This document shows, piece after piece, positions 54,689-63,491 of a DNA stretch of 64,000 nucleotides. The DNA comes from Flavobacterium sp. 1. GTDB taxonomy: Bacteria; Bacteroidota; Bacteroidia; Flavobacteriales; Flavobacteriaceae. How positions within the stretch are numbered: the first letter of the stretch is position 1; each line of letters opens with the position of its first letter. The stretch is from NCBI RefSeq assembly GCF_002797935.1, contig NZ_PGER01000001.1, positions 2,976,001 to 3,040,000 on the forward strand, given 5' to 3'. The notes under the pieces are model-generated. The model was not told the origin of the DNA, made no database searches, and saw nothing but the letters and a program-made list of their open reading frames with translations. Position numbers and translations under genes: made by a program.

Positions 54689-54931
54689 TTATCCTCCCGC
54701 GAACGGTGGCAGAAAAGCAACCACATCCTGATCTTTAATTGTGGCTCGAAAATCAACAATCGTTTGGTTAACTGCAATATTATAAGCAGTGTTTTGTATT
54801 TTTGGATAACTGCTTTCGATTTTTGATTTCAATGCCGAAACCAAAATAGTATCTTCATCGAAAGTGAATTGCTCCTCTTTCAATTGGGTGATATCAGCTA
54901 GTAAACCAAAATATTTTAGTGTTATGGTCAT
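54689..54931 (-). CDS. moaD: Molybdopterin synthase sulfur-carrier subunit
   Basis: An 80-residue ubiquitin-like protein ending in the required diglycine (AFLPPFAGG). It starts ITLKYFGLLADIT, typical of MoaD. The start overlaps the end of mobA by 4 nt (ATGA), showing co-translation. Confidence 0.95.
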   Translation of the reverse strand: MTITLKYFGLLADITQLKEEQFTFDEDTILVSALKSKIESSYPKIQNTAYNIAVNQTIVDFRATIKDQDVVAFLPPFAGG

Positions 54932-55497
54932 TTACTTAAATTTTGATATTCTTCTGGTGTGTTTATATTTTGCAATTGATGGTTCCATAATTCAGGAACT
55001 TCAATAGTTTGGTGTTTAACATCCTCAATCACCTGTCTTAATTTTAATTGGTTTCCTGCCATATGCTCCCCGAAGACAATTCGCATCGAGCGATCATAAA
55101 CTCCTATTAATGGATTTATTTTATCTCCACTTTTGGTTTGCGTAATCATATATGTTTCGTCGTGGTTTTTTATCAGCCATTCTAATAATTCAGTCGAAAC
55201 CAGAGGCACATCAATACTTAAAACCAGGTTGACTTTGGTTTTTGATTCCATTAACGCCGTATAAAGCCCTCCAACTGGCCCTTTGTTTTCAATGATGTCT
55301 TCCACTCTGGAAAAACCTAAAGCATCGTATTCCTTATTGGCAGATACTATCAAAATATTGGAATCTACAATTGGCTGTAAGGCATCACAAATGTGCTGAA
55401 TAAATGTCTTTCCATTCAAATCCAACATCCCTTTATCGGTTCCCATACGCTGGCTTTTTCCGCCGGCCAATACTATCGCCGTTATTTTATTTTCCAT
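54928..55497 (-). CDS. mobA: Molybdenum cofactor guanylyltransferase
   Basis: A 189-residue MobA. The nucleotide-binding motif is VLAGGKSQRMGTDKG (9-23), followed by LILSID-like VLSIDVPLVSTELL and PLIGVYDRSM. It converts Mo-MPT to MGD, the form used by the nitrate reductase in this window. It comes 8 nt after the ModE-like gene. Confidence 0.94.
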   Translation of the reverse strand: MENKITAIVLAGGKSQRMGTDKGMLDLNGKTFIQHICDALQPIVDSNILIVSANKEYDALGFSRVEDIIENKGPVGGLYTALMESKTKVNLVLSIDVPLVSTELLEWLIKNHDETYMITQTKSGDKINPLIGVYDRSMRIVFGEHMAGNQLKLRQVIEDVKHQTIEVPELWNHQLQNINTPEEYQNLSK

Positions 55498-55505
55498 AAT
55501 TTGAT

Positions 55506-55835
55506 TTATAAAGAATACTGCTTAAGCTGTTCATCCAGAAATTTCCAACAAGCAACATTGATAGCTTCAAAAGACTCAATTAATGATTTCCCGTAAGGAG
55601 TTATGACAGTTCCTCCGCCTTTATTCCCTCCGACTTGAGTCGCAATTAGCGGTTCTTTGGAAGCTTTGTTTGACGCATCGACTAATTTCCACGCTTTTTG
55701 GTATGAAATATTCATTTGCTTTGATGCTTTATTGAGCGAACCTGTGGATTCAATCAGCTTCAATAATTGAATGCGTCCCTCACTGATGAGAATTCCATCA
55801 TCAGTTTCTATCCAAATTTTGCTCTTGATTTTCAA
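55506..55835 (-). CDS. ModE-type N-terminal winged-helix regulator
   Basis: A 109-residue protein equal to the DNA-binding domain of ModE: GRIQLLKLIESTGSLNKASKQMNISYQKAW (helix-turn-helix) and the GGNKGGGTVITPYGKSLI wing. It lacks the C-terminal molybdate-binding (MOP) domains, so it either senses something else or needs a partner. The start is a TTG (55835); no ATG lies upstream within the leader. First gene of the Mo-cofactor operon, with a ModE-box-like site at its promoter, suggesting autoregulation. Confidence 0.9.
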   Translation of the reverse strand: MKIKSKIWIETDDGILISEGRIQLLKLIESTGSLNKASKQMNISYQKAWKLVDASNKASKEPLIATQVGGNKGGGTVITPYGKSLIESFEAINVACWKFLDEQLKQYSL

Positions 55836-55848
55836 AATTGTTTCGTTT

Positions 55849-55872
55849 CGTTGTACTTTTGCAAATATAACG
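55849..55872 (-). promoter_or_regulatory. ModE-box-like operator overlapping the Mo-cofactor operon promoter
   Basis: CGTTGTAC-N8-ATATAACG on the plus strand. It has the same half-sites and 8-8-8 spacing as the known E. coli modA operator (CGTTATAT-N8-ACATAACG). It covers the -7 element TATATTTG (55862-55869, minus strand), so binding would block transcription. Confidence 0.7.
55862..55869 (-). promoter_or_regulatory. -7 promoter element of the Mo-cofactor operon
   Basis: TATATTTG on the minus strand fits TAnnTTTG and lies 27 bp before the TTG start codon. No consensus -33 seen. Confidence 0.6.
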
Positions 55873-56029
55873 AAATGATTATTTCTAAAAAATAAAAAAA
55901 TACCTCAATCGGTTATTTTTTGTTATAAAAACGATAATTGAGTCGACTTACAAACTTTTAATATAAAAACAGAAAATTAAAAAGGCTAATTATTTTAAAT
56001 TTCTAACACTATATTCCATGTTCTCTTTT

Positions 56030-56205
56030 AACCCAGAATCCGCATTAGAAATCTACTGCATCTGAATTCTTCTTCAAAACCAAGAACTTACTCCTATTTT
56101 TAAAATCGAAAGACAAAAGTATTCCTTCTTCAAAAATAGTCCGTGAGCTCTTGCTTTTATTGAATAATTCAGCTTCGTTACGAAGTCTAATGCGGATTCT
56201 GGGTT
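56030..56205. mobile_element. MITE-like element with 20-bp terminal inverted repeats
   Basis: A 176-bp segment bounded by perfect 20-bp inverted repeats (AACCCAGAATCCGCATTAGA at 56030-56049, complement at 56186-56205). It has no coding capacity, so it would need a transposase in trans. No clear target duplication could be seen. It occupies the middle of the 462-bp gap between the divergent ModE-like and DUF5995 genes. Confidence 0.75.
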
Positions 56206-56297
56206 TAAAATTTATCCGATAATTACATCAAAAAAATACACTTGAAAACAAAAAATAATTATATTCGCTCAACCATTATAACCATAAACCATTAAAA

Positions 56298-57116
56298 ATG
56301 AACACAAAACAAGCCACTACTATAAAGGAAGTTATCCAATGTTTGGATGAGATTATTGAAAAATCAAAATTCGACCAATGTGCTATAGGATTATTTGCCA
56401 CTTTGTATAGAGAAGTTACGATGCAAATAAAAAACGGTATCGAAACAGGTTTGTTCCAAAATCCTGAACGAATGGAAAAACTAGATGTTATTTTTGCCAA
56501 TCGCTATTTAAAGGCCTATTACCAATTTCAAGCCAAAGAAAAATGTTCAGAATGCTGGAAATTTTCTTTTGTCAAAAGCGAAGAATATTGGCCTATTGTA
56601 GTACAGCATTTACTACTTGGAATTAATGCACATGTGAATTTAGATTTAGGAATAGCCTGCGCACAAGTCAGCACTCCTGAAAGCATTTTTGATTTACATT
56701 CTGATTATAATAAAATCAATGATATTTTAAGCAATCTAGTCAATGGTGTTGAAAAATGCTTAGTAGAAATATGGCCAACACTTACTTACATATTGAAATT
56801 ATCAGGTAAAATAGACAATTTCTTTATTGACTTTAGCATGAAAACCGCAAGAGACGGTGCATGGAAATACGCTACTGAATTTGTCCTTCTTCCAGAAAAT
56901 CAAAGAGAAGCCTCCATACAAGAAAGAGATATCAAAATTACCAAGATAGCCCGATTAGTATCAAATCCAGGTTATTTTGTAAGCAGTGTTTTCAAACTCA
57001 TTCGATTATTTGAAAAAGGAACCGTTGCTCAAAAAATTATTGAATTAAGTAAAGTAGAATACAACCCAATAACTGAAACCGTTGTAACTCCTGAATGTGC
57101 TGTACAGCCGATTTAA
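56298..57116 (+). CDS. DUF5995 family protein
   Basis: A 272-residue soluble helical protein that I recognise as DUF5995. Typical are the TLYREVTMQIKNGIE and FANRYLKAYYQF segments and the VVQHLLLGINAHVNLDLGIA helix with a histidine in HLLLGINAHVNLDLG. Function unknown. No partner genes. Confidence 0.8.
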   Translation: MNTKQATTIKEVIQCLDEIIEKSKFDQCAIGLFATLYREVTMQIKNGIETGLFQNPERMEKLDVIFANRYLKAYYQFQAKEKCSECWKFSFVKSEEYWPIVVQHLLLGINAHVNLDLGIACAQVSTPESIFDLHSDYNKINDILSNLVNGVEKCLVEIWPTLTYILKLSGKIDNFFIDFSMKTARDGAWKYATEFVLLPENQREASIQERDIKITKIARLVSNPGYFVSSVFKLIRLFEKGTVAQKIIELSKVEYNPITETVVTPECAVQPI

Positions 57117-57161
57117 CCGCAAAGAACACAAAGAAAAAACGCAAGGTTCACAAAGCTTAGA
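57114..57161. repeat. AACCGC/AAAGCTT repeat fragment
   Basis: TAACCGCAAAGAACACAAAG then CGCAAGGTTCACAAAGCTT: half of the 9757-type hairpin repeat. It starts inside the stop codon region of the DUF5995 gene. Confidence 0.55.
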
Positions 57162-57184
57162 GTCATAAACATCGATCAAAAACA

Positions 57185-57592
57185 ATGAAAAAATTAATTT
57201 TTTTCTTTCTTTTAATTTCAACTTTTTTGAATGCACAACATTCTAAAAAATTGTATTTCGGACGAGGACATAATTATAGTACCGTTTATAGTTACTTTGT
57301 AGCAGAAATTTTAATATTAAACGATACAATCTTTACCCGATTTGATTATAAACTCCCAAATATAAAAGAGTGGAAAAATTATAAAAAATATAAACCAACT
57401 AAAGAAACGAGAAGAATTTCTAAAAAAGGAAATTTTTATGTTTTTATTGATTCAATAAATAGAACAGAAATATTTGAAATGCATTGTCTCAAAATTTCAA
57501 AAAAGAAAATAGTGTATTATTCTAGAAATCCAAACGGAAATATGGAAAAAGAAATTTTAATAAAAGGATTTACATTTAAACGAAAAAAATAA
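57185..57592 (+). CDS. Small secreted hypothetical protein
   Basis: A 135-residue basic protein with a clear signal peptide (1-18, ending TFLNAQ). The rest has many lysines and tyrosines and no recognised motif. A/T-rich codon use. Function unknown. Confidence 0.6.
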   Translation: MKKLIFFFLLISTFLNAQHSKKLYFGRGHNYSTVYSYFVAEILILNDTIFTRFDYKLPNIKEWKNYKKYKPTKETRRISKKGNFYVFIDSINRTEIFEMHCLKISKKKIVYYSRNPNGNMEKEILIKGFTFKRKK

Positions 57593-57605
57593 AACTATGA
57601 ATTCA

Positions 57606-57775
57606 AACCGCACACAAAGAAAAACCACAAGGCTCACAAAGCTTTGCATTAATTTAATCCGTCTGAATCCGTGAAACTCGTGGCTGAATTTAAACACAAA
57701 GCACACAAAGAAAAAACGCAAGGTTTGCAAAGCTTTGCGTTCATAGCGCTTGCCTTGCGAACCTTGCGGTTAATT
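57606..57775. repeat. AACCGC hairpin repeat, compound copy
   Basis: Two successive copies of CACAAAGAAAAA.C.CAAGG ... CAAAGCTTTGC, ending in CCTTGCGAACCTTGCGGTTAA as at 9828-9844. It fills the gap between the convergent secreted-protein and glycogen synthase genes. Confidence 0.65.
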
Positions 57776-57789
57776 ATCTCCTAGTTAAT

Positions 57790-59016
57790 CTAAGCCGTTT
57801 CTTTTTCAAATCGGGCAATAACTTCCTGATAATAGTTAAATGTGGTTTTTGCGATCGATCCCCAGCTGAATTTTCGCAAAACCCTTTCACGGCCAGCTTT
57901 GCCCATAGCGTTTGCCAGTTCTGGATGATCCAGCAATAAATTTACTTTATGAGCAAATGCCTGTTGAAAAACTAATGGATTCAGCGGATTAAAATTGGTT
58001 CTCGAAACACTCTCCAGCGGAATCAAATATCCTGTTTCTCCTTCTACAATTATTTCCGGGATTCCGCCTACATGACTGCCTACAACGGGCGTTTCGCAAG
58101 CCATCGCTTCCAAATTTATAATTCCGAAAGGCTCATACAACGAAGGACAGGCAAAAACTCTGGCATGACTGTACAGCACTTTGACTTTTTCGCGGGGCAG
58201 CATTTCCGAAATTAAGATCACTCCTTTTCTTTTAGCTTTCAATTGATCGATAAGTGCTGAAGTTTCCTGAGCAATTTCTTCAGTATCGGGAGCACCGGCG
58301 CAAAGCACAATCTGGCAATCTTCATTAAAATATTGGGCTGCTTCTATCAATTGTGAAATCCCTTTTTGGCGGGTAATTCGGCCTACGAAAAGCACAAACG
58401 GAATGTTTGGATCAATTCCATATTCTCTCAATAAAGTTTCGTCAAAAGTAGGCTTGTAAAATTCAGGATCAATTCCGTTATGGATTACAGTTACTTTTTT
58501 CGGGTCAACTCCATAAGCTTCCACCACATCGGTTTTCATTTGTTCACTTACGGCAACGATTCCGTCGGCAGACTTATAGGCATTAGTTTCAATCCATCTG
58601 GACATAAAATAACCGTTACCCAGTTGCTCCACTTTCCAAGGACGGTGCGTTTCCAGACTATGCGTAGTCAATATCAACGGCACCTGTAGCAATTCTCTCG
58701 TAAAAACACCAGCCAAATGTGTGTACCAAGTATGGCAATGCACAATATCGGCTTTTGGAGTAGCCTGAGCCATTTCAACATTTCGGCTTAGGTTATGAAA
58801 CATCTTGATGTGTTCGTTTTCGGCATCCGCCATTTTAGTTAAACACGAATTAATACCTTCTACGTGCATCGATTCCCGGTTTTCTTTTTGGTCACCAAAA
58901 CACCGAACCTCAACTTGTCCCAATTTGGCCAATTCTTGACTCAAAAAATCAATATGTACTCCTGCTCCGCCGTAAATATTTGGAGGAAATTCGTTGGTAT
59001 AAAGTGCTATCTTCAT
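57790..59016 (-). CDS. glgA: Glycogen synthase, corynebacterial-type GT4
   Basis: A 408-residue GT-B glycosyltransferase. The N-terminus is ALYTNEFPPNIYGGAGVH; the acceptor region has HCHTWYTHLAG; the C-terminal donor domain has FVGRITRQKGISQLIEA and the E-x7-E motif in SLYEPFGIINLEAM. The pattern matches the GlgA/GlgM type described from Corynebacterium and Mycobacterium, using ADP-glucose. The branching enzyme is not in the window, so a general alpha-glucosyltransferase role remains possible. Confidence 0.85.
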   Translation of the reverse strand: MKIALYTNEFPPNIYGGAGVHIDFLSQELAKLGQVEVRCFGDQKENRESMHVEGINSCLTKMADAENEHIKMFHNLSRNVEMAQATPKADIVHCHTWYTHLAGVFTRELLQVPLILTTHSLETHRPWKVEQLGNGYFMSRWIETNAYKSADGIVAVSEQMKTDVVEAYGVDPKKVTVIHNGIDPEFYKPTFDETLLREYGIDPNIPFVLFVGRITRQKGISQLIEAAQYFNEDCQIVLCAGAPDTEEIAQETSALIDQLKAKRKGVILISEMLPREKVKVLYSHARVFACPSLYEPFGIINLEAMACETPVVGSHVGGIPEIIVEGETGYLIPLESVSRTNFNPLNPLVFQQAFAHKVNLLLDHPELANAMGKAGRERVLRKFSWGSIAKTTFNYYQEVIARFEKETA

Positions 59017-59287
59017 TTAGTGTGTTTTTTGATTTACAATATTTTGGAACAAACAAACAAGTCATTAAAGCATTGAACTGCATCAAAATGTCAATTTAGT
59101 AAAAATACGAAACCGTAATGTATTTACACGGAAACCTTTCATTATTTTTTTAAACTTTTTTGGGTTCAACCAATAAAAAACATAAATTTTTCACAAAAGA
59201 CATCATTATTTAATGACAATAATTACAAACATTTTAACTAGTTTAGCATAATAATACCGTTTCCTTTTTCAACCAAAAAAAACAAAA

Positions 59288-60412
59288 ATGAATCAGAAGA
59301 ACTCAAATTTCTACGGATTGAATTTCGAAAAAATTGCCGATACCATTATTCGTCTTGGTGTACTCTTCCTGCTAATCGGCTGGTGTTATGATATTTTAAA
59401 ACCGTTTGTTTTAATTATAATTTGGGCGATAGTTATCGCCATAGCTTTCAGTCCGGTTTACGAAAGGGTAGTGCGTTTATTTAAAGGCAGAAAAGTTTTA
59501 GCCACCATATTTGTCGCTCTCTTATTACTTACTATTTTGGTCGTTCCCAGCGTACTCATCACTCAGTCTTTATATGAAGAAATCAATAATTTCGCCCACT
59601 ACTATCAAACCAATGAACACTTAATCCCGCCTCCAGGAGAAACTACCAAAAGCTGGCCAACGATAACAAAACCTATAGTAGAAATATGGGCATCTGCCTC
59701 CAAAGATATTTCCAAAGTAGCACTCAAATACTCGGAACAATTAAAAGTAGCTGGTGCATGGCTGTTGCTTTCGCTAGCCGGAATTGGCAAAGGGATTCTG
59801 CAGTTTATTGTCTCGATTGTCATTGCCATGGGACTATTATTGTATTCCGAATCGCTGGTCAAAGTTTCCAAAAATATTTTTATAAAACTGATAGGTTCCA
59901 ATGGCGAGCACTATGCAGAAGTCACCGTAATTACCATCCGAAATGTGGTGAAAGGATTCTTGGGCGTAGCCTTAATTCAAGCGCTTATGATAGGAGTAGG
60001 ATTCTTCATTGTTGGCGTTCCATTTGCTGGAATTTTCACGATTATCTGTCTATTTCTTGCCATAATACAAGTAGGAATTGGTCCCGTTGCCATCCCGGTA
60101 GTCATTTATATGTATTCCGTAACCGATGCCACAACCTCAACCATACTGGCGATTTGGGTTGGAATCACTTTAATTTCCGACAATATTCTAAAGCCAATAT
60201 TCCTCGGAAGAGGCAATCCGCCAGCACCTATGCTGGTGATATTCCTAGGAGCCATCGGCGGATTCATTTACAACGGTTTTATTGGATTATTCTTGGGAGC
60301 GGTAATCCTGACTTTAGGCTATAAATTTTTCCTTTCATGGATCGATATCAATGAAGAACCACAAATAGAAGAATTGCAAATAGGCGAATCACAATTAGAG
60401 GCAGAAGAATAG
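59288..60412 (+). CDS. AI-2E family transporter (PerM/YdiK-like)
   Basis: A 374-residue membrane protein of the AI-2E/PerM family. It has paired N-terminal helices (RLGVLFLLIGWCYDILKPF, VIAIAFSPVYERV), a soluble middle part (about 90-160) and a C-terminal helix bundle with GVGFFIVGVPFAG and SDNILKPIFLGRG. Family members export small molecules or act as Na+/H+ antiporters; the substrate here is unknown. The C-terminal tail has the imperfect repeat EEPQIEELQIGESQ. Confidence 0.88.
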   Translation: MNQKNSNFYGLNFEKIADTIIRLGVLFLLIGWCYDILKPFVLIIIWAIVIAIAFSPVYERVVRLFKGRKVLATIFVALLLLTILVVPSVLITQSLYEEINNFAHYYQTNEHLIPPPGETTKSWPTITKPIVEIWASASKDISKVALKYSEQLKVAGAWLLLSLAGIGKGILQFIVSIVIAMGLLLYSESLVKVSKNIFIKLIGSNGEHYAEVTVITIRNVVKGFLGVALIQALMIGVGFFIVGVPFAGIFTIICLFLAIIQVGIGPVAIPVVIYMYSVTDATTSTILAIWVGITLISDNILKPIFLGRGNPPAPMLVIFLGAIGGFIYNGFIGLFLGAVILTLGYKFFLSWIDINEEPQIEELQIGESQLEAEE

Positions 60413-60459
60413 GTCTTTATCAATCATTTCAATTTACTTCATCAGTTCGCCAAAAGATC

Positions 60460-60580
60460 ATTTGGGCGTGCCACCATAAAAAAAAGGGAGCAACTCATCA
60501 CACTGCGGTGAGTCGCTCCCTTTCCTTTATACTGTCAGGCTATACGCTCCGCAGCGGCGGATTGCTTCTATCCTTCACGC
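60460..60580 (-). repeat. Family-1 intergenic repeat, copy F
   Basis: Reverse orientation: ATTTGGGCGTGCC on the left, internal GGGAGC/GCTCCC hairpin with GACTC/GAGTC arms, then TGTCAGGCTATACGC and a right end TCCTTCACGC. It lies between the convergent transporter and HAD genes and may act as their transcript end. Confidence 0.8.
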
Positions 60581-60640
60581 GAGTCATAAGAACTTTAATC
60601 AAAACCAGAAATATTTGTTGTTTGAATAACTCACAAAAAT

Positions 60641-61300
60641 TTAACTATTCAATAATTCCAAAATCTTGTCCACATTTACTTCGCTGTAATCATTAATGTA
60701 AAAGTCACACGGAGGCAATTGCTCCTTTGTATGTGAGCTCAAAACGCCAACTACTTTCATCCCCGCATTAAGACCTGCCGTAACTCCCGAAAAAGAATCT
60801 TCAAAAACAACACAGTCAGACGGGGCAACACCAACGCGTTCTGCAGATTTTAGATAAACTTCCGGATTGGGTTTATGATACTGAACGTCCTGACTTGCCA
60901 TCATCGAGTCCATTTTGTTTTCAATTTTTAAAGCATTTATAATCAAATCAAGATTGGCCCGCGGTGCAGATGTCGCAACAGCAGTTTTAAAACCATGAGA
61001 TTTAAGTTCCTCCAAAAACTGCAGATAATATGGAATTGTCTCTACTTTATCTTTATAAATTTCACGAAACATCGATTCTTTTTCATCTTCCAATTTTTTA
61101 AGTTCATCTCCGGCAATTGAACGCTTAAAGAAATGCGTCATGATATAGCCATTATGTTTTCCGTACATATGCTCTTCAAACTCTTGTTGGGAGTGAGGAA
61201 TTTGATACTTATCGAAAAATGCTTCAAAAGCCTTGCCATGATCTGGATTGGTGTGACAGATTACGCCGTCCATATCAAAAATTACACATTGCTGCTTCAT
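60641..61300 (-). CDS. HAD-family phosphatase (beta-phosphoglucomutase-like)
   Basis: A 219-residue HAD hydrolase. Motif I is IFDMDGVI (D9, D11), motif II ATSAPRANL, the motif III lysine lies in QYHKPNPEVYLK and motif IV is VFEDSFSGV. The cap is the small helical type found in beta-phosphoglucomutase and sugar-phosphate phosphatases. The frame begins at 61342, but ATG 61300 (MKQQCVIFDMDG) is right by homology. Substrate unknown. Confidence 0.92.
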   Translation of the reverse strand: MKQQCVIFDMDGVICHTNPDHGKAFEAFFDKYQIPHSQQEFEEHMYGKHNGYIMTHFFKRSIAGDELKKLEDEKESMFREIYKDKVETIPYYLQFLEELKSHGFKTAVATSAPRANLDLIINALKIENKMDSMMASQDVQYHKPNPEVYLKSAERVGVAPSDCVVFEDSFSGVTAGLNAGMKVVGVLSSHTKEQLPPCDFYINDYSEVNVDKILELLNS

Positions 61301-61553
61301 TATATTTAGTTGTTGTTTTAAAAAACTGCAAGTTACAATCATTTATGTTTTTTGAAACCTAAAGCCTGAAACAAAAATTTAATTTTTCCAGCCCAACAAA
61401 GTCTTTTCAATCCATACGCTTCTCAATCCCAAAAATTTTTGGAGCTGGTTTTTGAGTCAAATTTTAAAGATATTTACGGAAAAATCCGAGGGATTTTTAT
61501 TAGGTTTATGCTTTATAAGAAAACTAAAAATTTAAATACAATATATTTACAAA

Positions 61554-62068
61554 ATGAATTATTCCTTTAGAAAAGCCACAACTTCTGAAATTCCTGCAGC
61601 ATGGGATATTTTGCGACAGGCAATAGCCCGAAGAAAACAAGATGGAAGCGAGCAATGGCAGAATGGTTATCCAAATCCTGAAGTGGTTCGAAAAGACATT
61701 AAATCAGGTCAGGGATTTGTTTTGACTGATGGAGAAACTATTATAGGTTATACCGCAATATTGATAAATAACGAACCTGAATACGCAAAAATAAAAGGCG
61801 AATGGCTATCAAATAATGACTTCGTAGTATTCCACAGAGTAGCTCTTTCAGAAAATTATCTGGGAAAAGGCTTGGCAAAAAAATACTTGAATATATTGAA
61901 GAATTTGCGCTAAGCAATAACATATACAGCGTCAAAGCTGATACCAATTTTGATAATATCGCCATGCTGAAAATCTTTGAAAAATCAGGTTATAAATATT
62001 GCGGTAAAGTATATTTTAGAGGCGGTGAAAGAAAAGCATTTGAAAAAATACTCACTAAAGACAACTAA
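61554..62068 (+). pseudogene. GNAT N-acetyltransferase gene broken by a frameshift
   Basis: The first frame (61554-61913) gives 119 residues with the GNAT N-terminal fold and the acetyl-CoA loop region HRVALSENYLGKGLAKK. In another frame the conserved C-terminus continues without stop to 62068: YIEEFALSNNIYSVKADTN, NIAMLKIFEKSGYKYCGKVYF. The frames join if the run of seven A at 61877-61883 had eight. The repaired protein would be 171 residues, a normal size. The break could be a real mutation, a slippage-controlled gene or a sequencing error. Confidence 0.82.
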
Positions 62069-62083
62069 AATTCTAAAAACAGC

Positions 62084-63253
62084 CTACAACAAATACACCT
62101 CAACTTTATCCCCTTTTTTCAATTCATAATTTCCATCAGGAACATAAACCAGTCCATTAGCAACAGAAAAAGAATTGAGCATTGATGAATTTTGGTGCGT
62201 CAAAATTTCTGCTTCTCCGTTAGTAATATTCGCTTTCAAAAATTGAGACCGTGTATTTCTCACTTCATAATCATGGGCAATAGACAATAAAACCGCTTGC
62301 TGATAATTAGCTTCCGCACCAGATAATATTGCCAATGTAGGCAGAACATACACATAAAAACAAGTCAGGCAAGCGGCAGGGTTTCCTGGCAATGCAAAAA
62401 CCATCTTGTCTTTTAATTTTCCAGCAAATAAAGGTTTTCCAGGTTTTTGATTTACTTTATAAAATAAAGTTTCCACTTCAAGTTCTTTCAAAGCCCTCGC
62501 TACAAAATCATAGTCACCAACCGATATTCCTCCAGAAACCAATACTACATCATTGGCAGTTAAAGCTTCTTGCAATTTATTTCTAGTGTTTTCAAAATCG
62601 TCATTGACTTCATATAAAGCAACTGTATCGTAATGAGCATCCATCAATGCCGATTGCAGCATAATTCCGTTGCTCTCATACACTTTCCCATATTCAAGCG
62701 ATGTCCCCGGTTTGGACAGCTCATTGCCTGTAACCACAATTCCAACTTTTGGCTTTTGATAAACGCTGACTTTTGTAAAACCAAGTCCTGCCAAAAAACC
62801 AATCGCAGCTGCATTCAAAACCTTGCCTTTTTCAAGTGCTAAATCCCCTGTCGAAATTTGTTCGCCAATAGGTCTGATATTCGTTTCGGGAAGTACCAAT
62901 TCATCCACTAACAATTGCCTTCCATTAGCCGTAACCTTTTCAATCTGGATCATCGCTTGTGCCGAATCGGGTACTGCTGCTCCCGTAAAAATCTTTACGG
63001 CTTGGCCGGGAAGCAGTTCAACTCTGTGAGAATCTCCCGCTTTCACTTCGCCGATAATTTCATACTGCAAAGCATCATGCAGACATAAAGCATAACCATC
63101 CATCGCCGACTGTCGAAAAGGCGGCATGTTAATTGGCGACGTCAGTGATTGTGCCAAAATATGTTTTCTCGCTTGAAAAAGAGAATACTCTGTTTGTGGC
63201 AATACTGGCAAATTTGCCTGCAATATCGAAAAGGCTTCTTGTACAGAAATCAT
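62084..63253 (-). CDS. moeA: Molybdopterin molybdenumtransferase
   Basis: A 389-residue MoeA that inserts molybdate into adenylylated molybdopterin. Visible are the N-terminal RQSAMDGYAL, the domain-2 GEVKAGD and IFTGAAVPD, the MPT-binding VVTGNELSKPG with SGGISVGDYDF and the KPGKPLFAG/FALPGNPAACLTCFYVY block. It lies about 6 kb from the rest of the Mo-cofactor operon and has its own transcription unit. Confidence 0.95.
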   Translation of the reverse strand: MISVQEAFSILQANLPVLPQTEYSLFQARKHILAQSLTSPINMPPFRQSAMDGYALCLHDALQYEIIGEVKAGDSHRVELLPGQAVKIFTGAAVPDSAQAMIQIEKVTANGRQLLVDELVLPETNIRPIGEQISTGDLALEKGKVLNAAAIGFLAGLGFTKVSVYQKPKVGIVVTGNELSKPGTSLEYGKVYESNGIMLQSALMDAHYDTVALYEVNDDFENTRNKLQEALTANDVVLVSGGISVGDYDFVARALKELEVETLFYKVNQKPGKPLFAGKLKDKMVFALPGNPAACLTCFYVYVLPTLAILSGAEANYQQAVLLSIAHDYEVRNTRSQFLKANITNGEAEILTHQNSSMLNSFSVANGLVYVPDGNYELKKGDKVEVYLL

Positions 63254-63491
63254 GTGCTTGGGATTATATTGATTTTCAAAAATACGATTCGGAAATGATT
63301 ATATGGTAATCATCTGTATAAAACTTAGCAAACATTCATACTTTCTTTTGTTACAAAATTTATGCATCCTGAAACAATACCTTTTGGACATCAATACTAT
63401 TGCCAGCTGACATTTATCCTAAATTAAAGTTAAGCCATTAAACCTTTGTTGGTTAAATCTGTCTTACAAGTACAACTTAAAAAAAATAAAC

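Noticed and set aside
57606..57775. Possible CRISPR array
   Set aside because: Repeated words are of unequal length and spacing, with no constant repeat-spacer pattern and no cas genes.
59686..60324. 212-codon open frame on the plus strand
   Set aside because: Shifted frame inside the AI-2E transporter gene; no protein-like pattern, rich in Cys, His and Arg.
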